Shown: positions 1 to 6,465 of the stretch, piece by piece
Position numbering within the stretch: position 1 is the first letter of the stretch
How the letters are laid out: each line of letters begins with the position of its first letter
NCBI GenBank assembly: GCA_947450405.1
Contig: CANFVI010000055.1
Location: 1-9,988, forward strand
Direction: 5' to 3'
DNA: 9,988 nucleotides
Source of the DNA: Flavobacteriales bacterium
GTDB lineage: Bacteria > Bacteroidota > Bacteroidia > NS11-12g > UBA955
Made by a program: the position numbers and the translations under genes
The notes under the pieces: generated by a model
The model's input: only the letters and a program-made list of their open reading frames with translations
Databases searched by the model: none
Told to the model about the DNA's origin: nothing

Positions 1-21
1 ACAATCATCAAAAGTGAATAT

Positions 22-29
22 TAGATTTG
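22..29 (+). promoter_or_regulatory. Bacteroidota -7 promoter element of pheS
   Basis: TAGATTTG matches the TAnnTTTG -7 consensus of the Bacteroidota primary sigma factor. It ends only 4 nt before the pheS ATG, so a transcript from it would be leaderless or nearly so. The -33 TTG would lie outside the window and cannot be checked. Confidence 0.5.
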
Positions 30-33
30 TACC

Positions 34-1044
34 ATGATTCAGAATATTGAAACAATAACCCAAGAAGTAAATGATTTTATAATTGAAAATGCAGAAGCGT
101 TGGAATTGTATCGTTTGAAATTCTTAAGTCGTAAGGGAAGTATTTCTGAGTTGTTCGAAGTTTTTAAAGAATTGCCAGGAATTGAAAAACGCGACATTGG
201 CAAACCTTTAAATATTTTAAAAAGTTTGGCTGAAGAAAAATTCAACTTTCACAAAGAGCAATTTGAAAATAGTGCGGTTGACCTTTCTGCATTGGTTGAC
301 ACTACCCTTCCCGTTTATCAAAATGAGTTGGGAAGTTTTCATCCTTTGAAAATTGTAGAAAATGAATTGGTAGATATTTTCAATTCTTTGGGATTCGATT
401 TAAGTGAAGGTCCAGAAATTGAAGACGACCATCATAATTTTGGAGCATTGAATTTTGCAGAAGATCATCCTGCGAGAGATATGCAAGATACTTTTTTCAT
501 TGGTGAAAACGTTTTAAGAACACATACCAGCAGTGTTCAAATTAGAGAGATGGAAAGACACGATCCTCCATTTCGTTTGATTATGCCGGGTAGGGTTTAT
601 AGAAACGAAGCGGTGAGTTCTAGAAGCAATTGTTTCTTTCATCAAATTGAAGGATTGTATGTAGACAAAGGTGTAACCTTTGCCGATTTAAAACAGACAC
701 TTTATTATTTTGTACAGCAGTTTTTTGGTGAGGGAACAAAAATAAGATTTAGATCGAGTTATTTTCCATTCACTGAACCAAGTGCTGAAATGGATATTTG
801 GGCTGGTACGGAAACTGAAGAAAATAAAAGACTCACAAAAGGCACTGGATGGCTTGAAGTTTTAGGTTGTGGTATGGTTCACCCAAATGTATTGAAAGCG
901 TGTAATATCGATCCTGAAGTATATACAGGCTTTGCTTTTGGTATGGGTATGGACAGAATAACGATGTTGAAATACGGTATCCATGATATTCGAGATCTGT
1001 TTGTGAACGATACGAGGATGTTGGGGCAATTTAAAGGTTTATAA
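34..1044 (+). CDS. pheS: Phenylalanine--tRNA ligase alpha subunit
   Basis: Catalytic subunit of the cytoplasmic (alpha-beta)2 enzyme that charges tRNA-Phe with phenylalanine at the expense of ATP. The protein is 336 aa, normal for bacterial PheS. Residues 1-85 form the usual N-terminal helical arm, including the LKFLSRKGSISELF segment typical of the family. The class II synthetase core follows, with motif 2 around residues 179-210 (FRLIMPGRVYRNEAV, then the FHQIEGLYVD strand) and motif 3 near the end (GFAFGMGMDRITMLKYGI). ATG at 34 is chosen because it gives the family N-terminus and follows a TAGATTTG -7 box. The beta-subunit gene pheT is not next to it; the next gene is an LpxH-like hydrolase, so the subunits are encoded apart, as often in this phylum. 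The last codons (GGT TTA TAA) are also the first unit of the downstream GTTTATAA repeats. Confidence 0.97.
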   Translation: MIQNIETITQEVNDFIIENAEALELYRLKFLSRKGSISELFEVFKELPGIEKRDIGKPLNILKSLAEEKFNFHKEQFENSAVDLSALVDTTLPVYQNELGSFHPLKIVENELVDIFNSLGFDLSEGPEIEDDHHNFGALNFAEDHPARDMQDTFFIGENVLRTHTSSVQIREMERHDPPFRLIMPGRVYRNEAVSSRSNCFFHQIEGLYVDKGVTFADLKQTLYYFVQQFFGEGTKIRFRSSYFPFTEPSAEMDIWAGTETEENKRLTKGTGWLEVLGCGMVHPNVLKACNIDPEVYTGFAFGMGMDRITMLKYGIHDIRDLFVNDTRMLGQFKGL

Positions 1045-1106
1045 AAGTTTATGAGAGTGGGAATACTAAGGTTTATAAGAGTTTATGAAGGCTTATAAGG
1101 GTTTAG
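1034..1106 (+). repeat. GTTTATAARG decameric repeat tract after pheS
   Basis: A degenerate tandem tract with a unit of about 10 bp (GTTTATAARG or GTTTATGARG). A 24-nt block beginning AAGGTTTATAA occurs at 1034-1057 and again at 1068-1091 with three differences. The tract starts inside the last codons of pheS, so the stop codon belongs to a repeat unit. The same word starts the tracts at 8242, 8716 and 9773. No intrinsic terminator is visible between pheS and the next gene. No TTAGAC units are present here, only the arm-type repeat. Confidence 0.75.
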
Positions 1107-1139
1107 TTTTATTTATAGTTATAACAAATTTTAGCCGAC

Positions 1140-1904
1140 ATGATCTATTTTGCAAGTGATTTTCATTTAGGGATGCCTCAAGGGGAGGTTTCTAAAGTGA
1201 GAGAAAAGAAGATTTGTGATTGGTTAGAAAAAATTTCCGCCGATGCGAGTGAAATTTATTTGCTTGGCGATTTATTCGATTTTTGGTTTGAGTACAAAAC
1301 AGTAGTTCCACGTGGTTATGTTCGGTTTTTAGGAAAGCTGGCTGAACTTACCGATAAAGGAATCAAAATTTTTGTTTGCGTTGGCAATCATGATTTATGG
1401 ATGCGCGAATATTTGGAAGAGGAGTGTGGTGTCAAAATTTTTAAAGATCCACTTATCAAAAAATTTGGAAACAAAAATTTTTATATCCATCACGGCGACG
1501 GTTTGGGTCCTGGTGATAACGGATACAAAATATTGAAAAAATTTTTCCTCGCGAAAGTCAATCAATTTTTGTTTGCGCGTTTGCATCCGAATTTTGGTTT
1601 TAAGTTGGCAACTGGTTTTAGTAAAAAAAGTAGATTGGCTCAACCAGAGGCTGAAAGTAGCTATCAAGGAAACGATAAAGAGTACCTAACCCAGCATTGT
1701 TTGGAAATATTAAAATCTCAGGCCGTAGATTTTTTCATTTTTGGCCATAGACATTTGAAAATCAATGTAGAATTAGAAAATTCTAATCCGCTTACTCAAA
1801 ACGATTCTCGTCAAAAATCGCGCTATATTAACCTCGGAGAGTGGTTTTCGGGTGGAGGGTATGCAAAATTTGACGGAGACCAATTATTTTATTACGATTT
1901 GTAA
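1140..1904 (+). CDS. lpxH: UDP-2,3-diacylglucosamine hydrolase (LpxH-type metallophosphoesterase)
   Basis: A 254-aa calcineurin-like phosphoesterase. LpxH cleaves the pyrophosphate of UDP-2,3-diacylglucosamine to lipid X and UMP, the fourth step of lipid A synthesis, at the cytoplasmic face of the inner membrane. All dinuclear metal-site motifs are present in order: D7-x-H9, G43-D44-L45-F46-D47, G82-N83-H84-D85, H117-H118-G119-D120 and G202-H203-R204-H205. The GDLFDFWFEY stretch and the lysine-rich insertion around 130-165 are typical of LpxH rather than of general phosphoesterases. The start at 1140 gives the usual MIYFASDFHLG opening; no clear ribosome binding site or -7 box precedes it. 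It is convergent with the lipoprotein gene downstream and shares a terminator with it. A related phosphoesterase of another specificity cannot be excluded, but the motif set favours LpxH. Confidence 0.85.
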   Translation: MIYFASDFHLGMPQGEVSKVREKKICDWLEKISADASEIYLLGDLFDFWFEYKTVVPRGYVRFLGKLAELTDKGIKIFVCVGNHDLWMREYLEEECGVKIFKDPLIKKFGNKNFYIHHGDGLGPGDNGYKILKKFFLAKVNQFLFARLHPNFGFKLATGFSKKSRLAQPEAESSYQGNDKEYLTQHCLEILKSQAVDFFIFGHRHLKINVELENSNPLTQNDSRQKSRYINLGEWFSGGGYAKFDGDQLFYYDL

Positions 1905-1914
1905 AAATTGGCAT

Positions 1915-1947
1915 AAAAAAAAGCCTGTTCATTGAACAGGCTTTTTT
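1915..1947. terminator. Bidirectional intrinsic terminator between convergent genes
   Basis: Perfect 8-bp stem GCCTGTTC (1923-1930) and GAACAGGC (1934-1941) with an ATT loop. Eight A residues precede it and six T residues follow, so an RNA read in either direction has a GC-containing hairpin plus a U-tract. It lies 10 nt past the lpxH stop on + and 20 nt past the lipoprotein stop on -, so it can end both transcripts. Confidence 0.93.
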
Positions 1948-1966
1948 GATGAATAAATATTATTAA

Positions 1967-2527
1967 TTAATAGAATTTAATATTGGTGAAAGTACCTTCA
2001 GTGATTTTGTAATCTGGGGCACCTTGTCCAACAGGAGCAAGCATGGTAATTGTATATAAACCAGATACCAATTTGTTTACTTCGTCAACTTTGGTTAAAG
2101 TTACAGAGTAAGAAGAATTGTAAGTACCAGCAATTGTAATCATAGTAAGGATATCGCTTTTAGGGAAATACAAAGCACCATCTTTTGCTGAGGGACTGAA
2201 AGTTCCCGAATAAGTACCTGTTTTATTTGGGGTTAACACCAAAACCATACCCATTGTAGTGGTATCGGCACCAACAATTTTATTTCCTTTAATGGTTAAT
2301 TCTCCGTTAACAAGGGTTGCTGATGTTCCATAAGTTGTATCACCATTGCTGATGTACATTTTGCTTGGAGACTCACTTTGCCAAGCAGTTCCATTTAATT
2401 TACATATTAAAACGCCTGTTGATGCGTCAGTAGTGGTTGTAGATTTAACTGGATCTTTTGTGCAGCTTGAAATAAATAATGTACCGGCTACTGCGGTCAT
2501 TAATAAAATATTTTTGATTGTTTTCAT
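1967..2527 (-). CDS. Small secreted lipoprotein of unknown function (possibly DUF6252-like)
   Basis: A 186-aa protein starting MKTIKNILLMTAVAGTLFIS. It has a type II signal peptide: two lysines, a hydrophobic core at residues 7-19, then a lipobox ending at C22 (FISSC), after which the chain is TKDPVKSTTTTDAST. Acylation at C22 and an outer-membrane location are inferred. The rest is a threonine- and glycine-rich, beta-strand-like domain with no visible catalytic residues. The opening CKLNGTAWQS and the ending GTFTNIKFY resemble short Bacteroidota lipoproteins grouped as DUF6252; that assignment is from memory and uncertain. The reading frame runs upstream to a TTG at 2560, but that extension would cover the -7 promoter box and spoil the signal peptide, so the ATG at 2527 is preferred. 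Monocistronic, convergent with lpxH. Confidence 0.82.
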   Translation of the reverse strand: MKTIKNILLMTAVAGTLFISSCTKDPVKSTTTTDASTGVLICKLNGTAWQSESPSKMYISNGDTTYGTSATLVNGELTIKGNKIVGADTTTMGMVLVLTPNKTGTYSGTFSPSAKDGALYFPKSDILTMITIAGTYNSSYSVTLTKVDEVNKLVSGLYTITMLAPVGQGAPDYKITEGTFTNIKFY

Positions 2528-2540
2528 GGTTTTCTTTTTA

Positions 2541-2548
2541 CAAATATA
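2541..2548 (-). promoter_or_regulatory. -7 promoter element of the lipoprotein gene
   Basis: Read on the minus strand the sequence is TATATTTG, a full match to TAnnTTTG. It ends 13 nt before the ATG at 2527. No TTG stands at the usual 19-20 nt upstream distance, so only the -7 half is supported. Confidence 0.5.
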
Positions 2549-2560
2549 CATTATTGACAA

Positions 2561-2755
2561 TAAACTTACATTACTAAAAATGGCACGTATAATTTCTTAT
2601 ATGTAATTGATTTGTAATTGTTTATAAATTTACAAAACACAAAATGTCCTTCAAAAACAAGAAAGAAAAATAGATTCATCGACAAATGCGAGAAAAAACC
2701 GATGAAAATGGGAGATTAAGAAAAATATTTTGGGGGATAGATACGTCTATGTTGT
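2561..2755. other. Intergenic stretch with no supported gene
   Basis: About 195 nt between the lipoprotein promoter and the first micro-ORF. It is very AT-rich to about 2680 and then mixed. A frame is open on + from the ATG at 2686, but its first 48 codons have no family resemblance and no ribosome binding site. A TGGCACG word at 2581-2587 looks like the -24 half of a sigma-54 promoter but has no GC at the -12 position. None of the 9-bp repeats enters this gap, unlike most others in the window. Confidence 0.5.
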
Positions 2756-2833
2756 ATGGAAGGTGTTCACGCAGTTGTATTGGACAAATTGGTACAATTG
2801 TTGGAACACAAAATAAAAGGAGAACCGTTATGA
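2756..2833 (+). CDS. Possible 25-codon micro-ORF overlapping the next by ATGA
   Basis: ATG at 2756 opens a 25-codon frame ending at a TGA (2831-2833) that overlaps the ATG of the following small ORF as ATGA, the arrangement expected for translational coupling. The peptide begins MEGVHAVVLDKLVQLLEHKI and could form an amphipathic helix. An in-frame TAG at 2738-2740 bounds it upstream. No ribosome binding site is visible before its own start. No family is recognised. The main argument for it is the tidy overlap plus the Shine-Dalgarno sequence inside its 3' end; it may be chance. Confidence 0.22.
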   Translation: MEGVHAVVLDKLVQLLEHKIKGEPL

Positions 2834-2934
2834 AAAACAAGGCAAAACAAGTAGCACAAGAAAAGCAAGCACCCGTTTCAAAGCCAAACAGAAAAAGTGG
2901 TAACGGTTTTATTCAGAAAGCAGCAGGACTTTAG
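2830..2934 (+). CDS. Possible 34-aa basic small protein with a Shine-Dalgarno sequence
   Basis: Begins MKNKAKQVAQEKQAPV and ends SGNGFIQKAAGL; lysine- and glutamine-rich, strongly basic, probably disordered, with no membrane segment. AAAAGGAG at 2815-2822 lies 7 nt before the ATG, the best Shine-Dalgarno sequence seen in the window and notable in a phylum that seldom uses one. That supports starting at 2830 rather than at the in-frame ATG at 2686. The TAG stop (2932-2934) is 1 nt from the end of the convergent prfA, and no terminator separates them, so the transcripts would probably overlap. No homologue is recognised; function unknown. Confidence 0.38.
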   Translation: MKNKAKQVAQEKQAPVSKPNRKSGNGFIQKAAGL

Positions 2935-2935
2935 T

Positions 2936-4009
2936 TTAATTTTGATTTTCTGCTTTCAATCTTTCTGCGTTTTCTGCAACCATTAAGGCTTGCATAATTT
3001 CGTCGATATCGCCGTTCATAATTGCGGGTAAATTATACAATGTTAACCCAATACGGTGATCGGTAACCCTACCTTGGGGATAGTTATATGTCCTCACTTT
3101 TGCACTTCTGTCGCCGGTTGAAACAAGGGTTTTTCTACGTGAAGAAATGGCTTCGAGGTGTTTATTTAATTCAATTTCATAAAGCTTATTTCTAAGCATT
3201 TTCATTGCTTTTTCTCTGTTTCCCAACTGATTTCTTTCGGTTTGACAGATCACCACTATTCCAGACGGAATGTGGGTTAGCATTACTTTCGTTTCCACTT
3301 TATTTACGTTTTGACCACCGGCGCCACCGCTTCGTGAAGTTTCCATTTTTACATCGGCATCGCGGAGTTGAAAGTCAACTTCTTCGGCTTCTGGCATAAC
3401 CACAACCGTGGCAGCAGATGTATGAATGCGTCCTTGGCTTTCGGTAGCAGGCACACGCTGAACGCGGTGAACACCACTTTCGTATTTGAGGGCTCCGTAT
3501 GCACCTGGCTCAGTTACTTCCATTACAATTTTGGAGTAACCCCCCATAGATCCTTCCATTTCTTCGGCGATTTCGGTTTTCCAACCTTTTTTATCGCAGT
3601 ACCTTTGGTACATTCTATAAAGGTCGCCGGCAAAGATAGAAGCCTCGTCGCCACCTGTTCCTGAGCGAATTTCGATGACACAATTTTTAGCATCTTCGGG
3701 ATCTTTCGGCAGCATTTGAAAGCGAATTTTCTCTTCGAGTGGTTCGAGTTTTTCCTCAAGGGATTCGAGTTCTTCCTTGGCCATATCGCGCATTTCTTTG
3801 TCCTTCTCATTTTTGAGAATGTCGCGGGCTTCGGCAATTCCTTCGGTAATTCTTTTGTACTCAAAATACGATGCCACAATTTCTTCCAAGTCTTTGTATT
3901 CCTTGTTTAACTTGGTAAATCGTTTCATATCAGAAGAAACCTCAGGGCTGCTGAGTAGCAATTCGATTTCTTTGTAATGTGCGTGAACCGCTTCGAGTTT
4001 TGAAAGCAT
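2936..4009 (-). CDS. prfA: Peptide chain release factor 1
   Basis: Cytosolic class I release factor that reads UAA and UAG in the ribosomal A site and triggers hydrolysis of peptidyl-tRNA. It is 357 aa, standard for RF1. Domain 1 is the N-terminal helical region (residues 1-100, rich in E and K). The stop-codon recognition motif is P187-A188-T189 in RVPATESQGR, which marks RF1 as opposed to the SPF motif of RF2. The catalytic loop carries G231-G232-Q233 within SGGAGGQNVN; Q233 is the residue usually methylated by PrmC. The C-terminal part (RTYNYPQGRVTDHRIGLT) is also typical. ATG at 4009 is fixed by the family N-terminus and by a good -33/-7 promoter ending 5 nt upstream. No prmC or hemA gene is adjacent. 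Divergent from rpoN across a 390-bp repeat-filled gap. Confidence 0.97.
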   Translation of the reverse strand: MLSKLEAVHAHYKEIELLLSSPEVSSDMKRFTKLNKEYKDLEEIVASYFEYKRITEGIAEARDILKNEKDKEMRDMAKEELESLEEKLEPLEEKIRFQMLPKDPEDAKNCVIEIRSGTGGDEASIFAGDLYRMYQRYCDKKGWKTEIAEEMEGSMGGYSKIVMEVTEPGAYGALKYESGVHRVQRVPATESQGRIHTSAATVVVMPEAEEVDFQLRDADVKMETSRSGGAGGQNVNKVETKVMLTHIPSGIVVICQTERNQLGNREKAMKMLRNKLYEIELNKHLEAISSRRKTLVSTGDRSAKVRTYNYPQGRVTDHRIGLTLYNLPAIMNGDIDEIMQALMVAENAERLKAENQN

Positions 4010-4014
4010 TGGGG

Positions 4015-4044
4015 CAAAATTAAGGGTTTTTGGGAGTTTATCAA
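4015..4044 (-). promoter_or_regulatory. -33/-7 promoter of prfA
   Basis: On the minus strand a TTG (4042-4044) is followed after 19 nt by TAATTTTG (4015-4022), matching the Bacteroidota TTG-N19-TAnnTTTG pattern. The -7 box ends 5 nt before the prfA ATG, so the leader would be almost absent. The promoter begins 7 nt from the edge of the 9-bp repeat array, which therefore lies directly upstream of it. Confidence 0.68.
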
Positions 4045-4050
4045 CTCCAG

Positions 4051-4349
4051 ATTAGACGGATTAGACAGATTAGACGGATTAGACGGATAAATTAGGATTA
4101 GACGGGTTAGACGGGTTAGACGGATAAATTAGGATTAGACGGGTTAGACAGGTTAGACGGATAAATTAGGATTAGACGGGTTAGACGGGTTAGACAGATT
4201 AGACGGATATTTTGGGTGGTTGCCTAAATAAACCCTAAACCAAAAGGGATTAGACAGATTAGACAGGTTAGACAGATTAGACGGATAAATTAGGATTAGA
4301 CGGGTTAGACAGATAAATTAGGATTAGACGGATTAGACGGGTTAGACGG
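4051..4349 (+). repeat. 9-bp RTTAGACRG repeat array between prfA and rpoN
   Basis: Twenty-three near-perfect copies of a 9-mer (A/G)TTAGAC(A/G)G, all on the + strand, in seven blocks of 4, 3, 3, 4, 4, 2 and 3. Most blocks are separated by the 10-nt word ATAAATTAGG (4087, 4124, 4161, 4285, 4313), which gives higher-order periods of exactly 37, 37 and 28 bp (10+9n). One longer interruption at 4207-4248 begins ATATTTTGGGTGGTTGC and holds a CCCTAAAC word. The start of that interruption recurs at 4350-4365, just before the rpoN promoter. One frame of the 9-mer on each strand has a stop in every unit, so it is not coding. There are no unique spacers, so it is not CRISPR. Confidence 0.95.
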
Positions 4350-4382
4350 ATATTTTGGGTGGGTGCATAAACAAAGTTTTTG

Positions 4383-4390
4383 TATCTTTG
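4383..4390 (+). promoter_or_regulatory. -7 promoter element of rpoN
   Basis: TATCTTTG matches TAnnTTTG and ends 9 nt before the rpoN ATG at 4400. The nearest upstream TTTG (4354-4357) is 25 nt away, longer than the usual 19-20, so the -33 part is doubtful. The flank just upstream derives from repeat-array sequence (compare 4204-4220 with 4347-4363). Confidence 0.55.
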
Positions 4391-4399
4391 AAATGTAAT

Positions 4400-5869
4400 A
4401 TGGCGTTAAGTCAATCTCAAATACTATCTCAGCAGCAGCGGTTGTCGCCGCAGCAGATACAGTTTATAAAACTGTTGCAGATGAGTACGTTGGATTTTGA
4501 AGAGAAACTTGATGAGGAATTGCTCGATAATCCAGCGCTCGAAAAAAGCGACACCGAAATGGATTATTCAGACAATACCATTGATTTAAATGATAGCAAA
4601 TCAGACGATTGGGATTCTGAATATCAGCATGATATCGACGTAGATGAAATCATGAGGGCCAGTGGAAATGATGATGAATATTCAACATTTACCATGGGCG
4701 AAGATTACTCCAACGAAGACCAAAAAGAAATGCCGATGGCGGCGCAATCGTCGTTTCAGGAGTTTCTACTGGAACAAGCCAGGGCAACTTTTTTTGATGA
4801 AACCGACTTCATGCTCGCCTTCCACTTAATCAACTCTATTGAAGAAGATGGTTATTTGCGCAGAGAGTTGAGAAGCATTGTCAATGATTTGGCCTTCAAC
4901 GAAAACATCCAAACTACCGAAGACAAACTTGAGCGAATTTTAATTAAAATTCAAAATTTTGATCCTCCAGGAATTGGTGCAAGAGACCTTCAAGAGTGTT
5001 TGTTGCTTCAATTGTATAAAAAGGATTACGGTGATAGTGAATCCATTACGTTGGCAGAAAAAATTATTTCTGAACAAATGGAGGCATTCAGTAAAAAACA
5101 TTACGACAAAATTACCAAGTCCCTCAAAATCACAGATGAGCAGCTTCGCAGCGCCATCAGTGAAATTATTCGGTTGAATCCCAAACCTGGTGAGTCGAGC
5201 AGCGGCAGTGTGAAAACGCAATATATTGTTCCGGATTTTACCGTGGTTGCCGACGATGGAATTTTAACCGTTACCCTAAATTCTAGAAACGCCCCCGAAT
5301 TAAAACTGAGTGCAGCTTATTCCGATACCCTAAAAACGTACGAAGAAGCAAATGTGAAAGACCAGCAACTCAAAGATGCTGTTCAATATATCAAACAAAA
5401 ATTGGATGGCGCCCGCTGGTTTATCGACAGTGTGAAACAACGTCACCACACCCTTTTGAGTACCATGGAAGCGATTGTGAAACGCCAAAGGGAATTCTTC
5501 TTGGAGGGAGATGACACCTACTTGAAGCCTATGATATTGAAGGACATAGCCACTGAAGTGGGATTGGACATTAGTACCATTTCGAGGGTTGCCAATTCAA
5601 AATATGTGGAAACAGATTTTGGTATTTTTCCGTTGAAACACTTCTTTTCTGAAGGACTTTCGAACGAAGACGGTGAAGAAATTAGCAACAGGGAAATTAA
5701 GAAAATATTGGAAAATGCCATCAATGCCGAAAACAAAGCCAAACCGCTTACCGATGAAGCTTTGATGGAATTACTGAAGGAAAAAGGGTATATCATTGCC
5801 AGAAGAACTGTGGCGAAGTATAGAGAGCAATTGAATATTCCAGTGGCTAGATTAAGAAAATTACTTTAA
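4400..5869 (+). CDS. rpoN: RNA polymerase sigma-54 factor
   Basis: Alternative sigma factor that directs RNA polymerase to -24/-12 promoters and needs AAA+ activators to melt DNA. From ATG 4400 it is 489 aa. Region I (residues 1-48) is the glutamine-rich activator-responsive segment, starting MALSQSQILSQQQRLSPQQI. Region II (about 49-115) is strongly acidic and spacer-like. The core-binding domain follows, containing FDPPGIGARDLQECLLLQL. A helix-turn-helix lies around 378-418 (LKDIATEVGLDISTISRVAN). The RpoN box ARRTVAKYR, which reads the -24 element, is at 467-475. The frame is open back to a TTG at 4355, but that extension would span the -7 promoter box and precede the conserved start, so it is rejected. 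The last 8 codons form one arm of a perfect hairpin. No activator gene is nearby. Confidence 0.97.
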   Translation: MALSQSQILSQQQRLSPQQIQFIKLLQMSTLDFEEKLDEELLDNPALEKSDTEMDYSDNTIDLNDSKSDDWDSEYQHDIDVDEIMRASGNDDEYSTFTMGEDYSNEDQKEMPMAAQSSFQEFLLEQARATFFDETDFMLAFHLINSIEEDGYLRRELRSIVNDLAFNENIQTTEDKLERILIKIQNFDPPGIGARDLQECLLLQLYKKDYGDSESITLAEKIISEQMEAFSKKHYDKITKSLKITDEQLRSAISEIIRLNPKPGESSSGSVKTQYIVPDFTVVADDGILTVTLNSRNAPELKLSAAYSDTLKTYEEANVKDQQLKDAVQYIKQKLDGARWFIDSVKQRHHTLLSTMEAIVKRQREFFLEGDDTYLKPMILKDIATEVGLDISTISRVANSKYVETDFGIFPLKHFFSEGLSNEDGEEISNREIKKILENAINAENKAKPLTDEALMELLKEKGYIIARRTVAKYREQLNIPVARLRKLL

Positions 5870-5885
5870 TTTTCTTAATCTAGCC
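5845..5885. terminator. 19-bp perfect hairpin overlapping the rpoN 3' end (likely terminator)
   Basis: GGCTAGATTAAGAAAATTA (5845-5863), a 3-nt CTT loop and the exact reverse complement at 5867-5885. The left arm encodes residues near the rpoN C-terminus, and the TAA stop begins the right arm. The stem is unusually long and perfect but AT-rich, and no T-tract follows on +, so termination or 3'-end protection is inferred, not shown. The TTAGAC array starts 3 nt after it. Confidence 0.6.
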
Positions 5886-5887
5886 GG

Positions 5888-6061
5888 ATTAGACAGATTA
5901 GACGGGTTAGACAGATTAGACGGATTGGGTTTATAGGGTTGAATGGTTTAAAGATAGGAATCTAATAAACCATAAACGGGGTCAGACAATTCGGGGTTAG
6001 ACGGATTAGACAGATTAGACAATTCGGGGTTAGACGGATTAGACGGGTTAGACAGATTAGG
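5888..6061 (+). repeat. RTTAGACRG array with an internal palindrome, between rpoN and rbfA
   Basis: Four 9-mer units at 5888-5923, then a degenerate middle, then two at 5996-6013, a truncated unit ending in AATTCGGG (6014-6028), and three more at 6029-6055. The middle contains an inverted repeat: TGGTTTA (5944-5950) with TAAACCA (5966-5972), flanked by GTTTAT (5929-5934) and ATAAAC (5972-5977). The AATTCGGG separator is shared with the arrays at the right end of the window. All TTAGAC units are again on the + strand. Confidence 0.9.
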
Positions 6062-6102
6062 TTTATAGGATTAAAAAATAAAGGGTTAATTGAAAAAAGA
6101 AC

Positions 6103-6465
6103 ATGGGATTAAGACAAGATAAGTTTGCAAAACAGATTCAGCGAGATTTGGCTGATTTAATGACATTACACCGAAACGAGTGGTTGGGTGGAACCTTTGT
6201 TACCATGTCGAATGTGTTGGTGAGTCCAGATTTGAGCTACGTGAAAGTGTACTTGAGTTTGTTCAATATTGTAAATAGAAAAGATGTGTTAAAGCATTTG
6301 AATACCGTGGTTGACAAAGAAATACGCCATGAAATTGCCAAGAAAATAAAAAACAACGTGAAGAAGATTCCAGAAATTCGCTTCTATGAAGACGATACCT
6401 TGGATTATGTGAGCAAAATGGACGAATTGTTTACCAAAATCAATAACGAAAACAAAGATTCTTGA
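6103..6465 (+). CDS. rbfA: Ribosome-binding factor A
   Basis: Small cytosolic factor (120 aa, normal length) that binds the 30S subunit during late 16S rRNA maturation and cold adaptation. It is a single KH-like domain. The sequence opens MGLRQDKFAKQIQRDLADL, followed by the family features of a basic N-terminal helix, the VSPDLSYVKVYLSLFN strand pair (about residues 45-60), and RHEIAKKIKNNVKKIPEIRF with the DDTLDYVSKMDEL ending. No recognisable -7 box or Shine-Dalgarno sequence precedes the ATG; TAATTG at 6087-6092 is only a weak candidate. First gene of a tight operon: its TGA overlaps the TTG start of the permease gene by 4 nt. Confidence 0.95.
   Translation: MGLRQDKFAKQIQRDLADLMTLHRNEWLGGTFVTMSNVLVSPDLSYVKVYLSLFNIVNRKDVLKHLNTVVDKEIRHEIAKKIKNNVKKIPEIRFYEDDTLDYVSKMDELFTKINNENKDS

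Noticed and set aside
2528..2560. TTG start at 2560 for the lipoprotein
   Set aside because: It overlaps the -7 box and places charged residues ahead of a good signal peptide.
2581..2597. Sigma-54 -24/-12 promoter (TGGCACG word)
   Set aside because: The -24 half is good, but the -12 GC is absent at the required spacing (the sequence reads ATTTC there).
2686..2829. N-terminal extension giving an 82-aa protein with the small ORF at 2830
   Set aside because: The extension has no ribosome binding site or family resemblance, and the Shine-Dalgarno sequence marks the internal ATG at 2830.
3523..3879. 118-aa frame on the minus strand inside prfA
   Set aside because: Out-of-frame shadow of a clearly conserved gene with intact motifs.
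4051..4349. CRISPR array
   Set aside because: The repeat is only 9 bp and the intervening words are themselves repeated; there are no unique spacers and no cas genes.
4355..4399. TTG start at 4355 for rpoN
   Set aside because: It would make the -7 promoter box coding and precede the conserved MALSQ start of the Q-rich region.
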